Assembly (NCBI RefSeq): GCF_003173055.1
Contig: NZ_QGLF01000001.1
Coordinates: 875,085-939,084 of the forward strand
Length of the DNA: 64,000 bases
Reading direction: 5' to 3'
Source of the DNA: Zavarzinia compransoris
GTDB taxonomy: Bacteria; Pseudomonadota; Alphaproteobacteria; Zavarziniales; Zavarziniaceae
The position numbers and the translations under genes are program-made. Position 1 is the stretch's first letter; each line of letters starts with the position of its first letter. Of the stretch, positions 28,525 through 39,721 are shown piece by piece. The notes under the pieces are model-generated. The model made no database searches and was not told the origin of the DNA. It saw only the letters and a program-made list of their open reading frames with translations.

Positions 28525-30150
28525 ATGATCGCGCTGATCGACAACTACGACAGCTTCACCTACAACCTCTACCACTTCCTGGGCGAGTTGGGGGCGAAGG
28601 TCGAGGTCTGGCGCAACGACGCGATCACGGTCGACGAGTTGGAGGCCCGGAAGCCCCGCGCGATCGTGCTCTCGCCCGGGCCCTGCGATCCGGACCGCGC
28701 CGGCATCTGCCTCGATACCGTCCGCCGCCTCGGCCACAAGATCCCGATCCTCGGCGTCTGCCTCGGCCATCAGACCATCGGCCAGGCCTATGGCGGCAAG
28801 GTGGTGCGTGCGCCCCAGCCCCTGCACGGCAAGGTCAGCCCGATCCACCACCGCAACAAGTCGGTGTTCAACGGCCTGCCCACGCCCTTCAAGGCGACGC
28901 GCTACCACAGCCTGATCGTGGCCCGCGAGACGATGCCCGAGGAACTGGACGTCACCGCCGAGACCGAGGACGGCCTCGCCATGGGGCTGGCCCACCGCAC
29001 CCATCCGGTGCACGGCGTGCAGTTCCACCCGGAAAGCATCGCCTCGGAACACGGCATGGTGATGCTGGAGAATTTCCTGGCGCTGGCCGGCGCGCTGCCC
29101 GGCAACCAGCGGAAATTCCGCGCCCCGACCACCACCGCCTTCAAGACCATCCTGGCCGATGTCGCCACCGGCCAGCCCCTGTCGCACCAGAAGGCGCGCG
29201 ACGCCTTCGACCTGATGATGTCGGGCGATGCCTCCCATGCCCAGATCGGCGCCTTCCTGATGGCGCTGCGGATCCGGGGCGAGACGGTCGACGAACTCGC
29301 CGCCGGGGTCGAGACCATGCGCGCCAAGATGCGCCGGGTCGAAGCCCCCGAGGGCGCGATCGACGTCTGCGGCACCGGCGGCGACGGCGCCGGCACCTGG
29401 AACATCTCGAGTGCGGCGAGCTTCGTCCTGGCCGGGCTCGGCGTGCCGGTCGCCAAGCACGGCAACCGGGCGCTGTCGTCCCGCTCCGGCTCGGCCGAGG
29501 TCCTGGCCGGGCTCGGCGTGAAGCTGGATCTCGAGCCGGCGCAGATCACGCGCTGCATCGCCAAGGCCGGCATCGGCTTCATGTTCGCACCGAACCACCA
29601 TGCCGCCATGCGCTTCGTCGGCCCGGTGCGCACCGAACTCGGCACCCGCACCCTGTTCAACCTGCTCGGCCCCCTGTCCAATCCGGCGGGGGTGACGCGG
29701 CAGTTGCTCGGCGTCTTCTCCGCCGCCTGGGTGCGGCCGCTGGCCGAAGTGCTGAAAGTCGTCGGCACCGAAAAGGCCTGGGTCGTCCATGGTTCCGACG
29801 GGCTGGACGAGGTGACCACGACCGGGCCCACCCATGTCGCCGAACTGAACCCGGACGGTTCCATCCGCGAATTCGACATCACGCCCGAGGAAGCGGGCCT
29901 GCCCCGGGTCGAGGCGGCCGAACTGAAAGGCGGCGATCCGCAGGCGAATACTTTCGCCATGCGCGCCCTTTTCGACGGCGTGAAGAATGCCTATCGCGAT
30001 GTCGTCTGCCTCAATGCGGCGGCCGGCCTGATCGTCGCCGGCAAGGCGGAGACGCTGAAGGACGGCGTTCTTGCCGCCCAGGCCGCGATCGACGACGGCC
30101 GCGCGAAGAAAGCCCTCGAAACCCTGGTGAAAGTGTCGAACAGGCCATGA
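28525..30150 (+). CDS. trpGD: Fused anthranilate synthase component II and anthranilate phosphoribosyltransferase
   Basis: One uninterrupted frame of 541 residues carries both proteins. Residues 1-190 are TrpG: oxyanion-hole PGP, nucleophile Cys79 in GVCLGHQ, His168 and Glu170 in GVQFHPE. After a short linker ([13 protein letters not shown]) residues about 206-541 are TrpD: CGTGGDG at 282-288 (phosphoribosyl pyrophosphate loop), [15 protein letters not shown], and [10 protein letters not shown]. Fused TrpGD is known from enterobacteria; alphaproteobacteria usually have two genes. It starts at ATG 28525, after a non-coding gap shared with the divergent YibQ gene, and overlaps trpC by 4 bp. Confidence 0.95.
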   Translation: MIALIDNYDSFTYNLYHFLGELGAKVEVWRNDAITVDELEARKPRAIVLSPGPCDPDRAGICLDTVRRLGHKIPILGVCLGHQTIGQAYGGKVVRAPQPLHGKVSPIHHRNKSVFNGLPTPFKATRYHSLIVARETMPEELDVTAETEDGLAMGLAHRTHPVHGVQFHPESIASEHGMVMLENFLALAGALPGNQRKFRAPTTTAFKTILADVATGQPLSHQKARDAFDLMMSGDASHAQIGAFLMALRIRGETVDELAAGVETMRAKMRRVEAPEGAIDVCGTGGDGAGTWNISSAASFVLAGLGVPVAKHGNRALSSRSGSAEVLAGLGVKLDLEPAQITRCIAKAGIGFMFAPNHHAAMRFVGPVRTELGTRTLFNLLGPLSNPAGVTRQLLGVFSAAWVRPLAEVLKVVGTEKAWVVHGSDGLDEVTTTGPTHVAELNPDGSIREFDITPEEAGLPRVEAAELKGGDPQANTFAMRALFDGVKNAYRDVVCLNAAAGLIVAGKAETLKDGVLAAQAAIDDGRAKKALETLVKVSNRP

Positions 30151-30950
30151 GCGATACGCTCGCCCGGATCTGCGCCTACAAGCGCGACGAAGTGGCGGCG
30201 GCCCGCGCCGCCCGCCCCCTTGCCGCGGTCGAGGCGGCGGCCCGCGCCGCCGCCCCGCCCCGCGGCTTCGCCCGGGCGATCGCGGCCGCCCATGCCGACG
30301 ATCGCTTCGCCCTGATCGCCGAGGTGAAGAAGGCCAGCCCGTCCAAGGGCCTGATCCGCGCCGACTTCGATCCCCCGCAGCTCGCCCGCGCCTATGAGGC
30401 GGGGGGCGCCGCCTGTCTCTCGGTCCTGACCGACGGCCCCTCGTTCCAGGGCGCACCGGAATTCCTGACCCAGGCACGGGGCGCGACCGCACTGCCGGCG
30501 CTGCGCAAGGATTTCATGGTCGATACCTATCAGGTGCCGGAGGCGCGGGCCTGGGGCGCCGACTGCATCCTCGTCATCATGGCGGCGGTCGACGATGCCC
30601 TGGCCCTCGACCTCGTGCAGGCGGCGGCGGACTACGGCATGGATGCCCTGATCGAAGTCCATGACGGCGACGAGATGGAGCGGGCCCTGAAATTGCCCTC
30701 GCCCCTGATCGGCATCAACAACCGCAACCTGAAGACCTTGAAGGTCGACCTCGCCACCGCCGAGACCCTGGCCCCCCGGGTGCCGGCCGGCCGCATCTGC
30801 GTCGGCGAGAGCGGGCTCGAAAGCCATGCCGACCTTCGCCGCCTCGACGCCGTCGGGGTGAAGACCTTCCTCGTCGGTGAAAGCCTGATGCGGCAAAGCG
30901 ACGTCGCGGCCGCCACCCGGCGCCTGCTCGGGCTCGGAGCGGCGGCATGA
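30147..30950 (+). CDS. trpC: Indole-3-glycerol phosphate synthase
   Basis: Closes the indole ring in tryptophan synthesis. 267 residues, a TIM barrel with [16 protein letters not shown] (catalytic Glu-Lys region), [34 protein letters not shown] and [11 protein letters not shown]. It overlaps trpGD by 4 bp at its start and moaC by 4 bp at its end, so trpGD-trpC-moaC-moeA are tightly coupled. It is not fused to TrpF, unlike in E. coli. Confidence 0.98.
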   Translation: MSDTLARICAYKRDEVAAARAARPLAAVEAAARAAAPPRGFARAIAAAHADDRFALIAEVKKASPSKGLIRADFDPPQLARAYEAGGAACLSVLTDGPSFQGAPEFLTQARGATALPALRKDFMVDTYQVPEARAWGADCILVIMAAVDDALALDLVQAAADYGMDALIEVHDGDEMERALKLPSPLIGINNRNLKTLKVDLATAETLAPRVPAGRICVGESGLESHADLRRLDAVGVKTFLVGESLMRQSDVAAATRRLLGLGAAA

Positions 30951-31423
30951 ACCGGCTGTCCCATCTCGACGCCGAGGGGCGGGCGGCCATGGTCGACGTC
31001 TCGGGCAAGACCGAGACGGCGCGCAGCGCCACCGCCCGCGGCCTCGTCACCCTGCGGCCCGACATCGTCGACCTGATCACCGCGGGCGGCATCGCCAAGG
31101 GCGACGTGCTGACCACGGCGCGCCTCGCCGGGATCATGGCGGCGAAGCGGACGGACCAGCTGATCCCGCTCTGCCACGGCCTGCCGGTCGATTTCGTCGG
31201 CATCGATTTCGTCCTCGACCGCGCCGCCGGCACCATCACCGTGACCGCGACCGCCCGGGTTACGGGCAGGACCGGGGTGGAGATGGAGGCGCTGACCGCG
31301 GTCTCCGTCGCCGCGCTCACCATCTACGACATGTGCAAGGCGGTCGATAAGGGCATCGTCATCGGCGATATCCGCCTGCTCGCGAAAAGCGGCGGCAAGT
31401 CCGGCGAATGGGTCGCGCCATGA
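30947..31423 (+). CDS. moaC: Cyclic pyranopterin monophosphate synthase
   Basis: Second enzyme of molybdenum cofactor synthesis, converting 3',8-cyclo-GTP to cyclic pyranopterin monophosphate. 158 residues; [31 protein letters not shown] in pieces ([12 protein letters not shown]), [20 protein letters not shown] in the pieces [11 protein letters not shown] and [14 protein letters not shown] are family signatures. The common LCHPLP motif reads LCHGLP here, a small deviation at a conserved proline. Start and stop overlap trpC and moeA by 4 bp each. Confidence 0.97.
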   Translation: MNRLSHLDAEGRAAMVDVSGKTETARSATARGLVTLRPDIVDLITAGGIAKGDVLTTARLAGIMAAKRTDQLIPLCHGLPVDFVGIDFVLDRAAGTITVTATARVTGRTGVEMEALTAVSVAALTIYDMCKAVDKGIVIGDIRLLAKSGGKSGEWVAP

Positions 31424-32613
31424 TCCCGGTCGCCGAGGCCCGCGCGCGGATCGTCGCCGCCCTTGCCCCCACCGGCCCCGAGAACATCGGCCTCGACGCG
31501 GCGCTCGGCCGGGTTCTCGCCGCCGATGTCGCCGCCCGCCGCACCCAGCCGCCGGTCGCCGTTTCCGCCATGGACGGCTGGGCGGTGCGCAGCGCCGACG
31601 GCGCCGGTCCCTTGCGCGCGATCGGCGAATCCGCCGCCGGGCGGGGCTTTGCCGGTGCCGTGGCCCCGGGCGAGACGGTGCGCATCTTCACTGGCGCCCC
31701 GGTGCCCGCGGGCGCCGATGCCGTCGCCATCCAGGAGGACGCGCGGCACGAGGGCGACCTCGTTCACCTCGCCGACGTGCCGGGCCCCGGCCGCTTTGTC
31801 CGCCCCGCCGGCCTCGATTTCGCCACGGGCGACCTTCTCTACAGCGCCCCCCGGCGCCTCGGGGTGCGCGATATCGGCCTGCTCGCCGCCGCCGACGTGC
31901 CCCGGATCGACGTCCATCGCCGGCCGCGCATCGCCGTGCTCGCCACCGGCGACGAACTGGTCCCGCCCGGCCTGCCGCGGGGCCCGGCCCAGATCGTCGA
32001 TGCCGCGCGGCCGGCCCTGCTCGCCTTCATCGAGGCCCGGGGGGCGACCGCCGTCGACCTCGGCATCGCCCGGGACGATGCCGCCGATATCGCCACCCGC
32101 GCGGGCCGGGCCGCCGGCGCCGATCTCCTGGTCACGCTGGGCGGGGCCTCGGTCGGCGACCATGACCTGATCGCCCGGGTCCTGGCCGGCGACGGCGCCA
32201 CCCTCGACTTCTGGAAGATCGCGATGCGGCCGGGCAAGCCCCTGATGTTCGGGCGCCACGGCGATACGCCGCTGCTCGGCCTGCCGGGCAACCCGGTTTC
32301 GGCCTTCGTCTGTTCCCTGCTCTTCCTCGGCCCCGCGATCGAGCGCCTGTCGGGCCTGCCCGGCGCCGCCCCCCGCCTTGCCGAGGTGCGCCTGGCAAGC
32401 CCGCTGGGCGCCAACGACAAGCGCGAGGATTACGTCCGCGCGACCCTGGCCCCGGGCGCCGACGGCATTCCCCTGGCCCAGCCGGCGCCGGTGCAGGATT
32501 CGTCGCAGCTGCGGACGCTGGCCCTGGCCGACGCGCTGATCCAGCGGCCGGTACTGGCGCCGGCACTGCCCGCCGGCGCCCTGGTGCCCGCCATTCTTCT
32601 CGACCAGATCTGA
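31420..32613 (+). CDS. moeA: Molybdopterin molybdenumtransferase
   Basis: Inserts molybdate into adenylylated molybdopterin. 397 residues from the ATG at 31420, which overlaps the moaC stop; an ATG 4 codons earlier is less likely. The four-domain MoeA pattern is visible: [46 protein letters not shown] and [13 protein letters not shown]. Together with moaC it shows that the organism makes molybdenum cofactor; the other mo genes are outside the window. Confidence 0.97.
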   Translation: MIPVAEARARIVAALAPTGPENIGLDAALGRVLAADVAARRTQPPVAVSAMDGWAVRSADGAGPLRAIGESAAGRGFAGAVAPGETVRIFTGAPVPAGADAVAIQEDARHEGDLVHLADVPGPGRFVRPAGLDFATGDLLYSAPRRLGVRDIGLLAAADVPRIDVHRRPRIAVLATGDELVPPGLPRGPAQIVDAARPALLAFIEARGATAVDLGIARDDAADIATRAGRAAGADLLVTLGGASVGDHDLIARVLAGDGATLDFWKIAMRPGKPLMFGRHGDTPLLGLPGNPVSAFVCSLLFLGPAIERLSGLPGAAPRLAEVRLASPLGANDKREDYVRATLAPGADGIPLAQPAPVQDSSQLRTLALADALIQRPVLAPALPAGALVPAILLDQI

Positions 32614-32628
32614 CGGTTGGATTTCGAC

Positions 32629-33579
32629 ATGCGCAGCGACCTCTACCCCGAGATCGAACCCGTCCTGACCGGCCATCTCGATACGGGCGACGGCCATGCC
32701 GTCTATTGGGAAGTATCGGGCAATGTGCGCGGCCTGCCGGTCGTCTTCGTGCACGGCGGCCCGGGCTCGGGCGCGAAGCCCATCCACCGGCGCTTCTTCG
32801 ACCCCGAGATCTATTGCATCGTCGTCTTCGACCAGCGCGGCGCCGGCCGCTCCCGCCCCTTCGGCGCGATCGAGCGGAACACGACCCCGGACCTGATCGC
32901 CGACATGGAACGCCTGCGCGAGCATCTGCGCATCGAGCGCTGGATCGTCTTCGGCGGCAGCTGGGGCTCGACCCTCGGCCTCGCCTATGCCGAAACCCAC
33001 CCTGAACAGGTGATCGCCCTCATCCTGCGCGGCATCTTCCTGTGCCGGCCGAGCGAGCTTCACTGGTTCCTCTACGGCATGAAGGAAGTCTTCCCCGAGA
33101 ACTGGCGCCGCTTCGCCGGCTATCTGCCGGAAGCGGAACGGGACGACATCCTCGGCCACTACCACCGCCGCCTGACCGATCCGGACCCCGCCGTCCACCT
33201 GCCGGCGGCACGGGTGTGGAGCACCTATGAGGGCGCCTGCTCGACCTTGCTGCCCAGCCCCGAGACGGTGCGCGGCTTCGGCGAGGATGTCACCGCCCTC
33301 GGCCTCGCCCGGATCGAGGCGCATTACTTCGTCAACGATTGCTTCCTCCGCCCCGATCAATTGCTCGAAGACGTCGGGCGCATCCGCCACATCCCGGCGG
33401 AGATCGTGCAGGGGCGCTATGACATGGTCTGCCCCATCCGCTCCGCCGACGACCTGCACCGCGCCTGGCCCGAGGCGGGCTACAAGGTCGTGCCCGATGC
33501 CGGCCACAGCGCCTTCGAGCCCGGGATTCGCGCCGCCCTGGTCCAGGCGGCGGAAAAGTTCAAGAAATTGAAGGCCTGA
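32629..33579 (+). CDS. pip: Proline iminopeptidase (alpha/beta hydrolase, S33 family)
   Basis: Removes N-terminal proline from peptides in the cytoplasm. 316 residues from ATG 32629 (MRSDLYPEIEP); a TTG at 32617 would add four residues. Landmarks are FVHGGPGSGAKP (oxyanion region), DQRGAGRSRPFG, the nucleophile elbow GGSWGSTLGLAYAE, the acidic residue in GRYDMVCP, and the catalytic histidine in PDAGHSAFEPG. The gene stands between moeA and lexA; a short tandem repeat of the ACGACTTGA type lies right after the stop. Confidence 0.95.
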   Translation: MRSDLYPEIEPVLTGHLDTGDGHAVYWEVSGNVRGLPVVFVHGGPGSGAKPIHRRFFDPEIYCIVVFDQRGAGRSRPFGAIERNTTPDLIADMERLREHLRIERWIVFGGSWGSTLGLAYAETHPEQVIALILRGIFLCRPSELHWFLYGMKEVFPENWRRFAGYLPEAERDDILGHYHRRLTDPDPAVHLPAARVWSTYEGACSTLLPSPETVRGFGEDVTALGLARIEAHYFVNDCFLRPDQLLEDVGRIRHIPAEIVQGRYDMVCPIRSADDLHRAWPEAGYKVVPDAGHSAFEPGIRAALVQAAEKFKKLKA

Positions 33580-33615
33580 ACGACTTGAAAGCCTGAACGA
33601 CTTGACGGGGACCTG

Positions 33616-33655
33616 GAACCAAAATAGAACACTGACAAGTGTTCCGCGAATGTTC
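33616..33655. promoter_or_regulatory. Two LexA (SOS) boxes upstream of lexA
   Basis: Alphaproteobacterial LexA sites are GTTC-N7-GTTC. One is at 33641-33655 (GTTC CGCGAAT GTTC). A second, in the opposite orientation (GAAC CAAAATA GAAC), is at 33616-33630. Between and across them GAACACT/AGTGTTC forms an inverted repeat (33627-33644). They lie 28-67 bp before the lexA start and imply autoregulation. Confidence 0.85.
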
Positions 33656-33682
33656 CAATAACCGATTCCATAGGGGCGGGCC

Positions 33683-34387
33683 ATGCTGACCAAGAAGCAA
33701 TATGAATTGCTCGTCTTCATCGACGCCCGCCTGCGGGAAAAGGGCGTGTCGCCCTCGTTCGACGAGATGAAGGACGCCCTGAACCTGAAATCGAAGTCGG
33801 GCATTCACCGCCTGATCACGGCGCTGGAGGAACGGGGCTTCATCCGCCGCCTCGCCCATCGCGCCCGGGCGCTCGAAGTCACGCGCCTGCCCGATCCGAT
33901 CAAGACCACCAAGGGGCCGCGCATCGCCGCGACCGACGGCAAGGTGATCACCGGCACCTTCTCCACCCCCCTGCCCGCCGCGCGCACGGACGAGGGCCTG
34001 GCCGCCGTCTCCCTGCCCCTGCACGGGCGGATCGCCGCCGGCACCCCGATCGAGGCGCTGTCGGACAATTCCCGCAGCGTCGCCGTCCCCGCCAGCCTGC
34101 TCGGCAAGGGCGAACATTACGCCCTCGAGGTGCAGGGCGATTCCATGGTCGAGGCCGGCATCAACGACGGCGACGTGGTCATCATCCGCCGCGCCGACAC
34201 GGCGGAGAACGGCACCATCGTGGTCGCCCTGATCGACGACGCCGAGGCGACCTTGAAGCGCCTGCGCCGCAAGGGCAATACGATCGCCCTCGAACCCGCC
34301 AATGCCGCCTATGAGACGCGGATCTTCGGCCCCGACCGGGTGAAGGTCCAGGGCCGGCTGGTCGGCCTGTTCCGCCGCTATCACTGA
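33683..34387 (+). CDS. lexA: SOS repressor LexA
   Basis: Represses DNA-damage genes and cleaves itself when RecA is activated. 234 residues: an N-terminal winged helix ([13 protein letters not shown] to about 65, with [21 protein letters not shown] as recognition region in pieces), a variable linker, then the S24 peptidase domain. The cleavage site is Ala119-Gly120 (GRIAAGTP), the nucleophile Ser154 (GDSMVEAG) and the general base Lys192 (EATLKRL). Its promoter carries two SOS boxes. Likely targets include dnaE2 at the left end. Its 3' end overlaps comEC by 7 bp, tail to tail. Confidence 0.97.
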   Translation: MLTKKQYELLVFIDARLREKGVSPSFDEMKDALNLKSKSGIHRLITALEERGFIRRLAHRARALEVTRLPDPIKTTKGPRIAATDGKVITGTFSTPLPAARTDEGLAAVSLPLHGRIAAGTPIEALSDNSRSVAVPASLLGKGEHYALEVQGDSMVEAGINDGDVVIIRRADTAENGTIVVALIDDAEATLKRLRRKGNTIALEPANAAYETRIFGPDRVKVQGRLVGLFRRYH

Positions 34388-36411
34388 ACGGGCGCCCACC
34401 AGCCCGGCGTCCAGGGGCGCCGGCCGCGCGCCGCCGCCGTATCGCTCAGGCGCCCCTCGCCGTCGATCACCAGCGTGCCGCGCCCGGCGAGGCGTGACGG
34501 GCCAAGGACGAGGCCGGGGCAATCCGCCGGGGCCGCCGCCTCCCGCGCCGTCAGGATGACCACGGCGGCACAGGGGATCTCCGCCGCTTCCGCTGCCGTA
34601 TCGATCACCGCCTCGCCGCCGCCGGGCAGGGCCAGGCGGCAGCGGCGGCCCTCGCAAGCCTCGGCCCGGGCGGTAACGGCAAGGGTGCCCAGGCCCAGGC
34701 GTTCCTGCCATTGCTCGATCACGAAACGAGGGCTGGCCGGCGGCAGGGCGACCAGGGCGCCGTCCCGCACCGTGGCGACCGCCCGGCCTTCCTCGTGAAT
34801 CAGCAGGCGGGGCGGATCGGCGATCTCGGCCGCCCAGAGGCCGAGGCCGGCCGCGAGGAACGCGAGCGCGCTGAGCCGCAGCCGCCCCCGCCACAGGCAC
34901 AGCGACAGGCCCGCCAGCACCATCAGGACCAGCGCCCCCTGCCCCATGGCCGGCACCGATAGCTGTGCCCCGGGCAAGGCGGCGATTTCGGCCGCCAGCG
35001 CATCGATCACCCCGATCGCCGGCCCGAGCAGGGCCAGCACCGGCCCCTCGGCACCGAAGGGCATGAGCAAAGCCGCGACCACGATCAGCGGCATGACGAG
35101 AAAGCCGGTCCAAGGCACGGCCACGAGGTTGGCGACGATGCCATAGGCGGAGAACTGGCCGAAATGGGCGACCCCGAAGGGCGCCGTGGCCACGGTCGCC
35201 AGCACGCCCGAGAGCAGGATACCGAGCAGGGCCAGGCCCCCGCGCCCGAAAAGCCCGGTCTGCGCCCGCCAACGGGCCAGCGGCGTCCGCACCGCCTCGA
35301 AGCCGGCGACAAGGGCGGTGACCGAGGCGAAGGACATGCCGAAACCGGGCGCGGTCAGGCTTTCCGGTTCCAGCAGCAGGATCACGGCGGCGGCAATGGC
35401 GACCAGGCGCAGCGTGATCGCCAGCCGGTCGGCGATCACCGCGACCAGGACGATGGCGGTCATGATGAAGCTGCGCTGCGCCGGCACGTCGAGGCCGGCG
35501 ACCACCGTATAGGCCCCCGCCGCGAGAATGGCCGCGGCCGCCGCCCATTTCTTCACCGGATAGCGCAGCGAGACGGAACCCGCGGCCGCCAGCAGGAAAC
35601 GCAGGGAAAACAGCACGACCCCGGCGGCAAGGCCGATGTGCAGGCCCGAGATCGACAGGATGTGGGAAATCCCGGCGGCTCGCCAGCGCGCCTCCACCGC
35701 CTCCGGAATGCCGCCGCGGATGCCGACCATCAGGGCGGCGGCGATCGCGCCCTCGGTCCGGTCCATGGCGTTGGCGATACGGCCGGCCATGCGCTGGCGC
35801 CAGGCGGCCAGCCCGCCCTGCCCCGCGCCGTCGTCGATCGCGATCGGGGCGGCGGTGGCAAAGCCGACCGCCCCGATGCCGCCGAACCACAGGGCCCGGC
35901 CATGGTCCGGCGCGCCGGGCAGCGCCGGCCCGGGCGGCGGCAAGAGAATGGCCTGCACCGCGATCCGGGCCCCGGGGGCCAGCCCCGCGACCGTGGCCGC
36001 GGTATCGAAACTGAGGCGGATTTCCCGCGGCCAGGGCGGGGCAAGGCCGGTCGCCCGCGCGACACGGAGGCCGAGGCGGGGCCGCTGGTCGGGCCGGGCC
36101 TCGACGGTCAGGACCCGCCCCTCGACGACCACGATTCCGGTCCGCCCCGGCACCACCGGCGTTCCCTGCAGATGGGCCCGCAGCGCGATCGCGGCAAAGC
36201 CGGCGGCGACGGCCAGCGCCCCTGCAAGACAGACGACGGCGACCGGATGCCGGCGCATGGCCAGCAGCGCCGATGCAACCAGGACGGCGGGCGCGACGGC
36301 GGCATGAAGCGCAGGCTCGACCGGCAATGCGAAGTAAAGCCCGATGCCTGCGCCGATCAGCACCGGAAGCCATAAGGACCAGCGATCCCGGTTTTCAATT
36401 ATAAGTTGCAT
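34381..36411 (-). CDS. comEC: ComEC/Rec2-family DNA-uptake membrane protein
   Basis: 676 residues of mostly hydrophobic sequence with about ten predicted membrane helices; an N-terminal DUF4131-like soluble segment (about 60-170, [29 protein letters not shown] region) and the Competence domain core ([12 protein letters not shown]...[18 protein letters not shown]...[11 protein letters not shown]). ComEC forms the channel for single-stranded DNA uptake. The C-terminal beta-lactamase-like domain of long ComEC proteins is missing or strongly reduced, as in many alphaproteobacteria. It is divergent from gltX and overlaps lexA by 7 bp at the 3' end. Confidence 0.92.
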   Translation of the reverse strand: MQLIIENRDRWSLWLPVLIGAGIGLYFALPVEPALHAAVAPAVLVASALLAMRRHPVAVVCLAGALAVAAGFAAIALRAHLQGTPVVPGRTGIVVVEGRVLTVEARPDQRPRLGLRVARATGLAPPWPREIRLSFDTAATVAGLAPGARIAVQAILLPPPGPALPGAPDHGRALWFGGIGAVGFATAAPIAIDDGAGQGGLAAWRQRMAGRIANAMDRTEGAIAAALMVGIRGGIPEAVEARWRAAGISHILSISGLHIGLAAGVVLFSLRFLLAAAGSVSLRYPVKKWAAAAAILAAGAYTVVAGLDVPAQRSFIMTAIVLVAVIADRLAITLRLVAIAAAVILLLEPESLTAPGFGMSFASVTALVAGFEAVRTPLARWRAQTGLFGRGGLALLGILLSGVLATVATAPFGVAHFGQFSAYGIVANLVAVPWTGFLVMPLIVVAALLMPFGAEGPVLALLGPAIGVIDALAAEIAALPGAQLSVPAMGQGALVLMVLAGLSLCLWRGRLRLSALAFLAAGLGLWAAEIADPPRLLIHEEGRAVATVRDGALVALPPASPRFVIEQWQERLGLGTLAVTARAEACEGRRCRLALPGGGEAVIDTAAEAAEIPCAAVVILTAREAAAPADCPGLVLGPSRLAGRGTLVIDGEGRLSDTAAARGRRPWTPGWWAPVQ

Positions 36412-36558
36412 TCAGAAGCGACCGGAAGCGAAGGGCAGGAATCGTGGCATTCCCGTTACGACTATCGCCGCATGGTAGCAGGCGCTCGAAAGGGTGTGAT
36501 CCGCCAAATCGCCATGCTAAGAAGTCACGTTTGCAGAAGAAGAAGCGTATTCACCGTC

Positions 36559-37971
36559 ATGTCCGCTATCGTCACCCGTTTTGCCCCTTCGCCCACCGGC
36601 TACCTGCACATCGGGGGGGCGCGCACGGCCCTCTTCAACTGGCTGTTCGCCCGGCATTTCGGCGGCACGTTCCGCCTGCGCATCGAGGACACGGACCGCC
36701 AGCGTTCGACCGACGATGCCATCGGCAAGATCTTCGAGGGCCTGCAATGGCTGGGCCTCGACTGGGACGGCGATGTCGTCCACCAGTTCTCCCGCGCCGC
36801 CCTGCACGCCGCCGAGGCGCATCGCCTGATCGCCGAGGGCAAGGCCTATTACTGCTATTGCACGCCGGACGAATTGACCGCGATGCGCGAGGAGGCCAAG
36901 GCCAACGGCCTGCCGCCGCGCTACAACGGCTATTGGCGCGACCGCGACCCGGCCGAGGCGCCCGCCGGCGTGAAGCCCGCCGTCCGTCTGAAGGCCCCGC
37001 GCGAGGGCGAGACCATGGTCCAGGATCTGGTGCAGGGCGAGGTCCGCTTCCCCAATACCGAACTCGACGACATGATCCTGCTGCGCTCGGACGGCACGCC
37101 GACCTATATGCTGTCGGTGGTGGTCGACGACCACGACATGGGCATCACCCATGTCATCCGCGGCGACGACCACCTGACCAATACCGCGCGCCAGACCCAG
37201 CTTTACCTCGCCCTCGGCTGGGACGTCCCGGCCTTCGCCCATATCCCGCTGATCCACGGGGCGGACGGCGCCAAACTGTCGAAGCGCCACGGCGCGCTCG
37301 GCGTCGATGCCTATCGCGACCTCGGCTATCTGCCCGAAGCGATGCGGAATTACCTGCTCCGCCTCGGTTGGAGCCATGGCGACGACGAAATCATCTCCAC
37401 CGAACAGGCGGTCGCGTGGTTCGGCCTCGAAAGCGTCGGCCGCTCGCCCGCCCGCTTCGATTTCGCCAAGCTCGACAATCTGAACGGCCACTACCTGCGC
37501 GAGGCGGACAACGCGCGCCTCGCCGGCCTCGTCGCCGGGCAGCTGGCCAAGGATCTCGGCCGGGGCCTGAGCGAAATCGAGACGGCGCGCCTCCACGGCT
37601 CGATCGAGGGCTTGAAGGCCCGCGCCCGCACCCTGGTGCAACTGGTCGATTCTGCCCGCTTCCTGGTCGCCGCGCGGCCGCTCGCCCTCGATGCCAAGGC
37701 CGAGAAAGTGGTCGCCGCCGGCACCCCCGGCCGCGACCGGCTGGCCGCGCTGAAGGCGGCGATCGCCGATCTCGACTCGTTCTCCGCCGCCATGATCGAA
37801 GGCGCCGCCCGGGGCCTTGCCGAATCGACAGGGGCGAAGCTCGGCGATATCGCCCAGCCCCTGCGCGCGGCCCTGTCCGGCTCGACCGTGTCGCCCCCGA
37901 TCTTCGAGGTCGCCGAGGTCCTGGGCCGCGAGGAAACCCTCGGCCGCATTGCCGACGTATTGGGCGCATAG
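36559..37971 (+). CDS. gltX: Glutamate--tRNA ligase
   Basis: Charges tRNA-Glu. 470 residues from ATG 36559 ([14 protein letters not shown]). The class I signatures are the HIGH-like motif in [16 protein letters not shown] and the KMSKS-like KLSKRHG. The open frame extends 51 codons upstream, but that part lacks family features. The C-terminal helical anticodon-binding part spans about 330-470. It is followed by gltA after 209 bp; comEC is divergent on the left with a 147-bp gap that must contain both promoters. Confidence 0.97.
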   Translation: MSAIVTRFAPSPTGYLHIGGARTALFNWLFARHFGGTFRLRIEDTDRQRSTDDAIGKIFEGLQWLGLDWDGDVVHQFSRAALHAAEAHRLIAEGKAYYCYCTPDELTAMREEAKANGLPPRYNGYWRDRDPAEAPAGVKPAVRLKAPREGETMVQDLVQGEVRFPNTELDDMILLRSDGTPTYMLSVVVDDHDMGITHVIRGDDHLTNTARQTQLYLALGWDVPAFAHIPLIHGADGAKLSKRHGALGVDAYRDLGYLPEAMRNYLLRLGWSHGDDEIISTEQAVAWFGLESVGRSPARFDFAKLDNLNGHYLREADNARLAGLVAGQLAKDLGRGLSEIETARLHGSIEGLKARARTLVQLVDSARFLVAARPLALDAKAEKVVAAGTPGRDRLAALKAAIADLDSFSAAMIEGAARGLAESTGAKLGDIAQPLRAALSGSTVSPPIFEVAEVLGREETLGRIADVLGA

Positions 37972-38048
37972 GCTTAGGGCGCCGCCGCGAGGATGGTCTG
38001 TTACCATTTTATGACTTGAAAAGATGCAGATCGGCCACGAGGGCCCTG

Positions 38049-38076
38049 TTCGTGCCGAAATGCTTGGCATTATAAT
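38049..38076 (+). promoter_or_regulatory. Candidate gltA promoter
   Basis: A perfect TATAAT at 38071-38076 lies 104 bp before the gltA start. The -35 match (TTCGTG, 38049-38054, 16-nt spacer) is poor. The long untranslated leader has no clear structure by eye. Confidence 0.45.
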
Positions 38077-38180
38077 GAGGGCGACACTTCCAAACCGACG
38101 GGTGCGGGGCACTTCTCCCCCAATCGGCTCCGCCCCCTGACCACTTTAATCTCAGACGATCTCATACGGAGTGCAGCGAG

Positions 38181-39476
38181 ATGGCCGATCAGACCTCTGT
38201 GGTTCTTGAGGATGCGGGCAAGAAAATATCGTTGCCGTTGATAGAGGGTTCGGTCGGGCCCAAGGTCATCGATATTCGGAAGCTCTATGCCGAGACGGGT
38301 CACTTCACCTATGACCCGGGGTTCACCTCGACCGCGTCGTGCGAATCCACGATCACCTATATCGACGGCGACGAGGGCGTCCTGCTCTATCGCGGCTATT
38401 CGATCGACGATCTGGCCGACAAGAGCGACTTCCCCGAAGTCTGCTACCTGCTCCTGAACGGCGAGTTGCCGACCCAGGCGCAGAAGGAAAAGTTCCTGAA
38501 GAACATCACCTATCACACGATGGTGCATGAGCAGCTGTCGATGTTCTTCCGCGGCTTCCGCCGCGACGCGCACCCGATGGCCGTGATCTGCGGCGTGGTC
38601 GGCGCGCTTTCGGCCTTCTACCACGACTCGACCGACATCAGCGACCCGGTGCAGCGCGTCATCGCCAGCCACCGCCTGATCGCCAAGATGCCGACGATCA
38701 TCGCCATGGCCTACAAGTATTCGATCGGCCAGCCGTTCATGTATCCGCGGAACGATCTCGATTACTGCGAGAACTTCCTCTACATGACCTTCGGCGTCCC
38801 CTGCGAGCCCTATAAGGTTTCGCCGACGCTGGCGAGCGCGCTCGACAAGATCTTCATCCTGCACGCCGATCACGAGCAGAATGCCTCGACCTCGACCGTC
38901 CGCCTGGCCGGCTCGTCGGGCGCCAATCCCTTCGCCTGTATCGCCGCCGGCATCGCCTGCCTGTGGGGTCCCGCCCATGGCGGCGCGAATGAAGCGGCGC
39001 TCAACATGCTGCAGCAGATCGGCACGCCGGACCGCATCCCGGAATATATCGCCAAGGCCAAGGACAAGAACGATCCGTTCCGCCTGATGGGCTTCGGCCA
39101 CCGGGTCTACAAGAACTACGACCCGCGCGCCAAGGTGATGCAGGAAACCGCCCGCCAGGTGCTCGACGAACTGGGCGTCCACAACGACCCCCTGTTCCAG
39201 GTCGCGATGGAACTGGAAAAGATCGCCCTCAGCGATCCCTATTTCATCGAGAAGAAGCTCTACCCGAACGTCGACTTCTATTCGGGCATCATCCTGCGCG
39301 CCATGGGCTTCCCGACCACGATGTTCACGCCGCTGTTCGCCCTGGCGCGCACCGTCGGCTGGATCGCCCAATGGTCGGAAATGATCGCCGATCCCTCGCA
39401 GAAGATCGGCCGCCCGCGTCAGCTCTACACCGGTTCGCCCCGCCGCGCCTTCGTGCCGGTGGCCGAGCGCGCCTGA
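38181..39476 (+). CDS. gltA: Citrate synthase (type I/II hexameric form)
   Basis: Condenses acetyl-CoA and oxaloacetate to citrate, the entry step of the TCA cycle. 431 residues. Active-site landmarks are the histidine in [11 protein letters not shown], the second in [17 protein letters not shown], and the aspartate in [14 protein letters not shown]. The N-terminal extension [15 protein letters not shown] with beta strands before the all-helical fold is that of the proteobacterial hexameric, NADH-sensitive type; sensitivity itself is inferred. The gene has its own promoter candidate. Confidence 0.98.
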   Translation: MADQTSVVLEDAGKKISLPLIEGSVGPKVIDIRKLYAETGHFTYDPGFTSTASCESTITYIDGDEGVLLYRGYSIDDLADKSDFPEVCYLLLNGELPTQAQKEKFLKNITYHTMVHEQLSMFFRGFRRDAHPMAVICGVVGALSAFYHDSTDISDPVQRVIASHRLIAKMPTIIAMAYKYSIGQPFMYPRNDLDYCENFLYMTFGVPCEPYKVSPTLASALDKIFILHADHEQNASTSTVRLAGSSGANPFACIAAGIACLWGPAHGGANEAALNMLQQIGTPDRIPEYIAKAKDKNDPFRLMGFGHRVYKNYDPRAKVMQETARQVLDELGVHNDPLFQVAMELEKIALSDPYFIEKKLYPNVDFYSGIILRAMGFPTTMFTPLFALARTVGWIAQWSEMIADPSQKIGRPRQLYTGSPRRAFVPVAERA

Positions 39477-39481
39477 CCGGC

Positions 39482-39712
39482 ATGGAACAGCGGATGTCCG
39501 GCGGACAGTCCAGGCGCAACGGCGCCGGGGCCCGTTCGCCGGGCGCCGGCCTCGTCCCCCCCGGCGCCCGCAAGGGCGTCTGGGTCCGGCTGGGCCGGCC
39601 CGCGAACGACAACCGGCGGCCGGCACGGAAGCTGATCGCCCTGATCGCGCGCCGTCTCGTCCTGCCCGGCCTGCTGCTGGCCGGGGCCTGGGCGCTCTAT
39701 CGGCTCTTATAA
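39482..39712 (+). CDS. Small hypothetical membrane protein
   Basis: A 76-residue frame starting 6 bp after the gltA stop, in the 245-bp gap before lpxB. Residues 1-50 are basic and glycine/arginine-rich with the short motif RPANDNRRP, and residues 52-75 form one hydrophobic helix (IARRLVLPGLLLAGAWALYRLL). PANDN-type motifs recur in small alphaproteobacterial proteins, which supports it being real, but no function can be assigned. A longer in-frame start lies inside gltA. The gene may be co-transcribed with gltA. Confidence 0.4.
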   Translation: MEQRMSGGQSRRNGAGARSPGAGLVPPGARKGVWVRLGRPANDNRRPARKLIALIARRLVLPGLLLAGAWALYRLL

Positions 39713-39721
39713 GCGCCTGTT

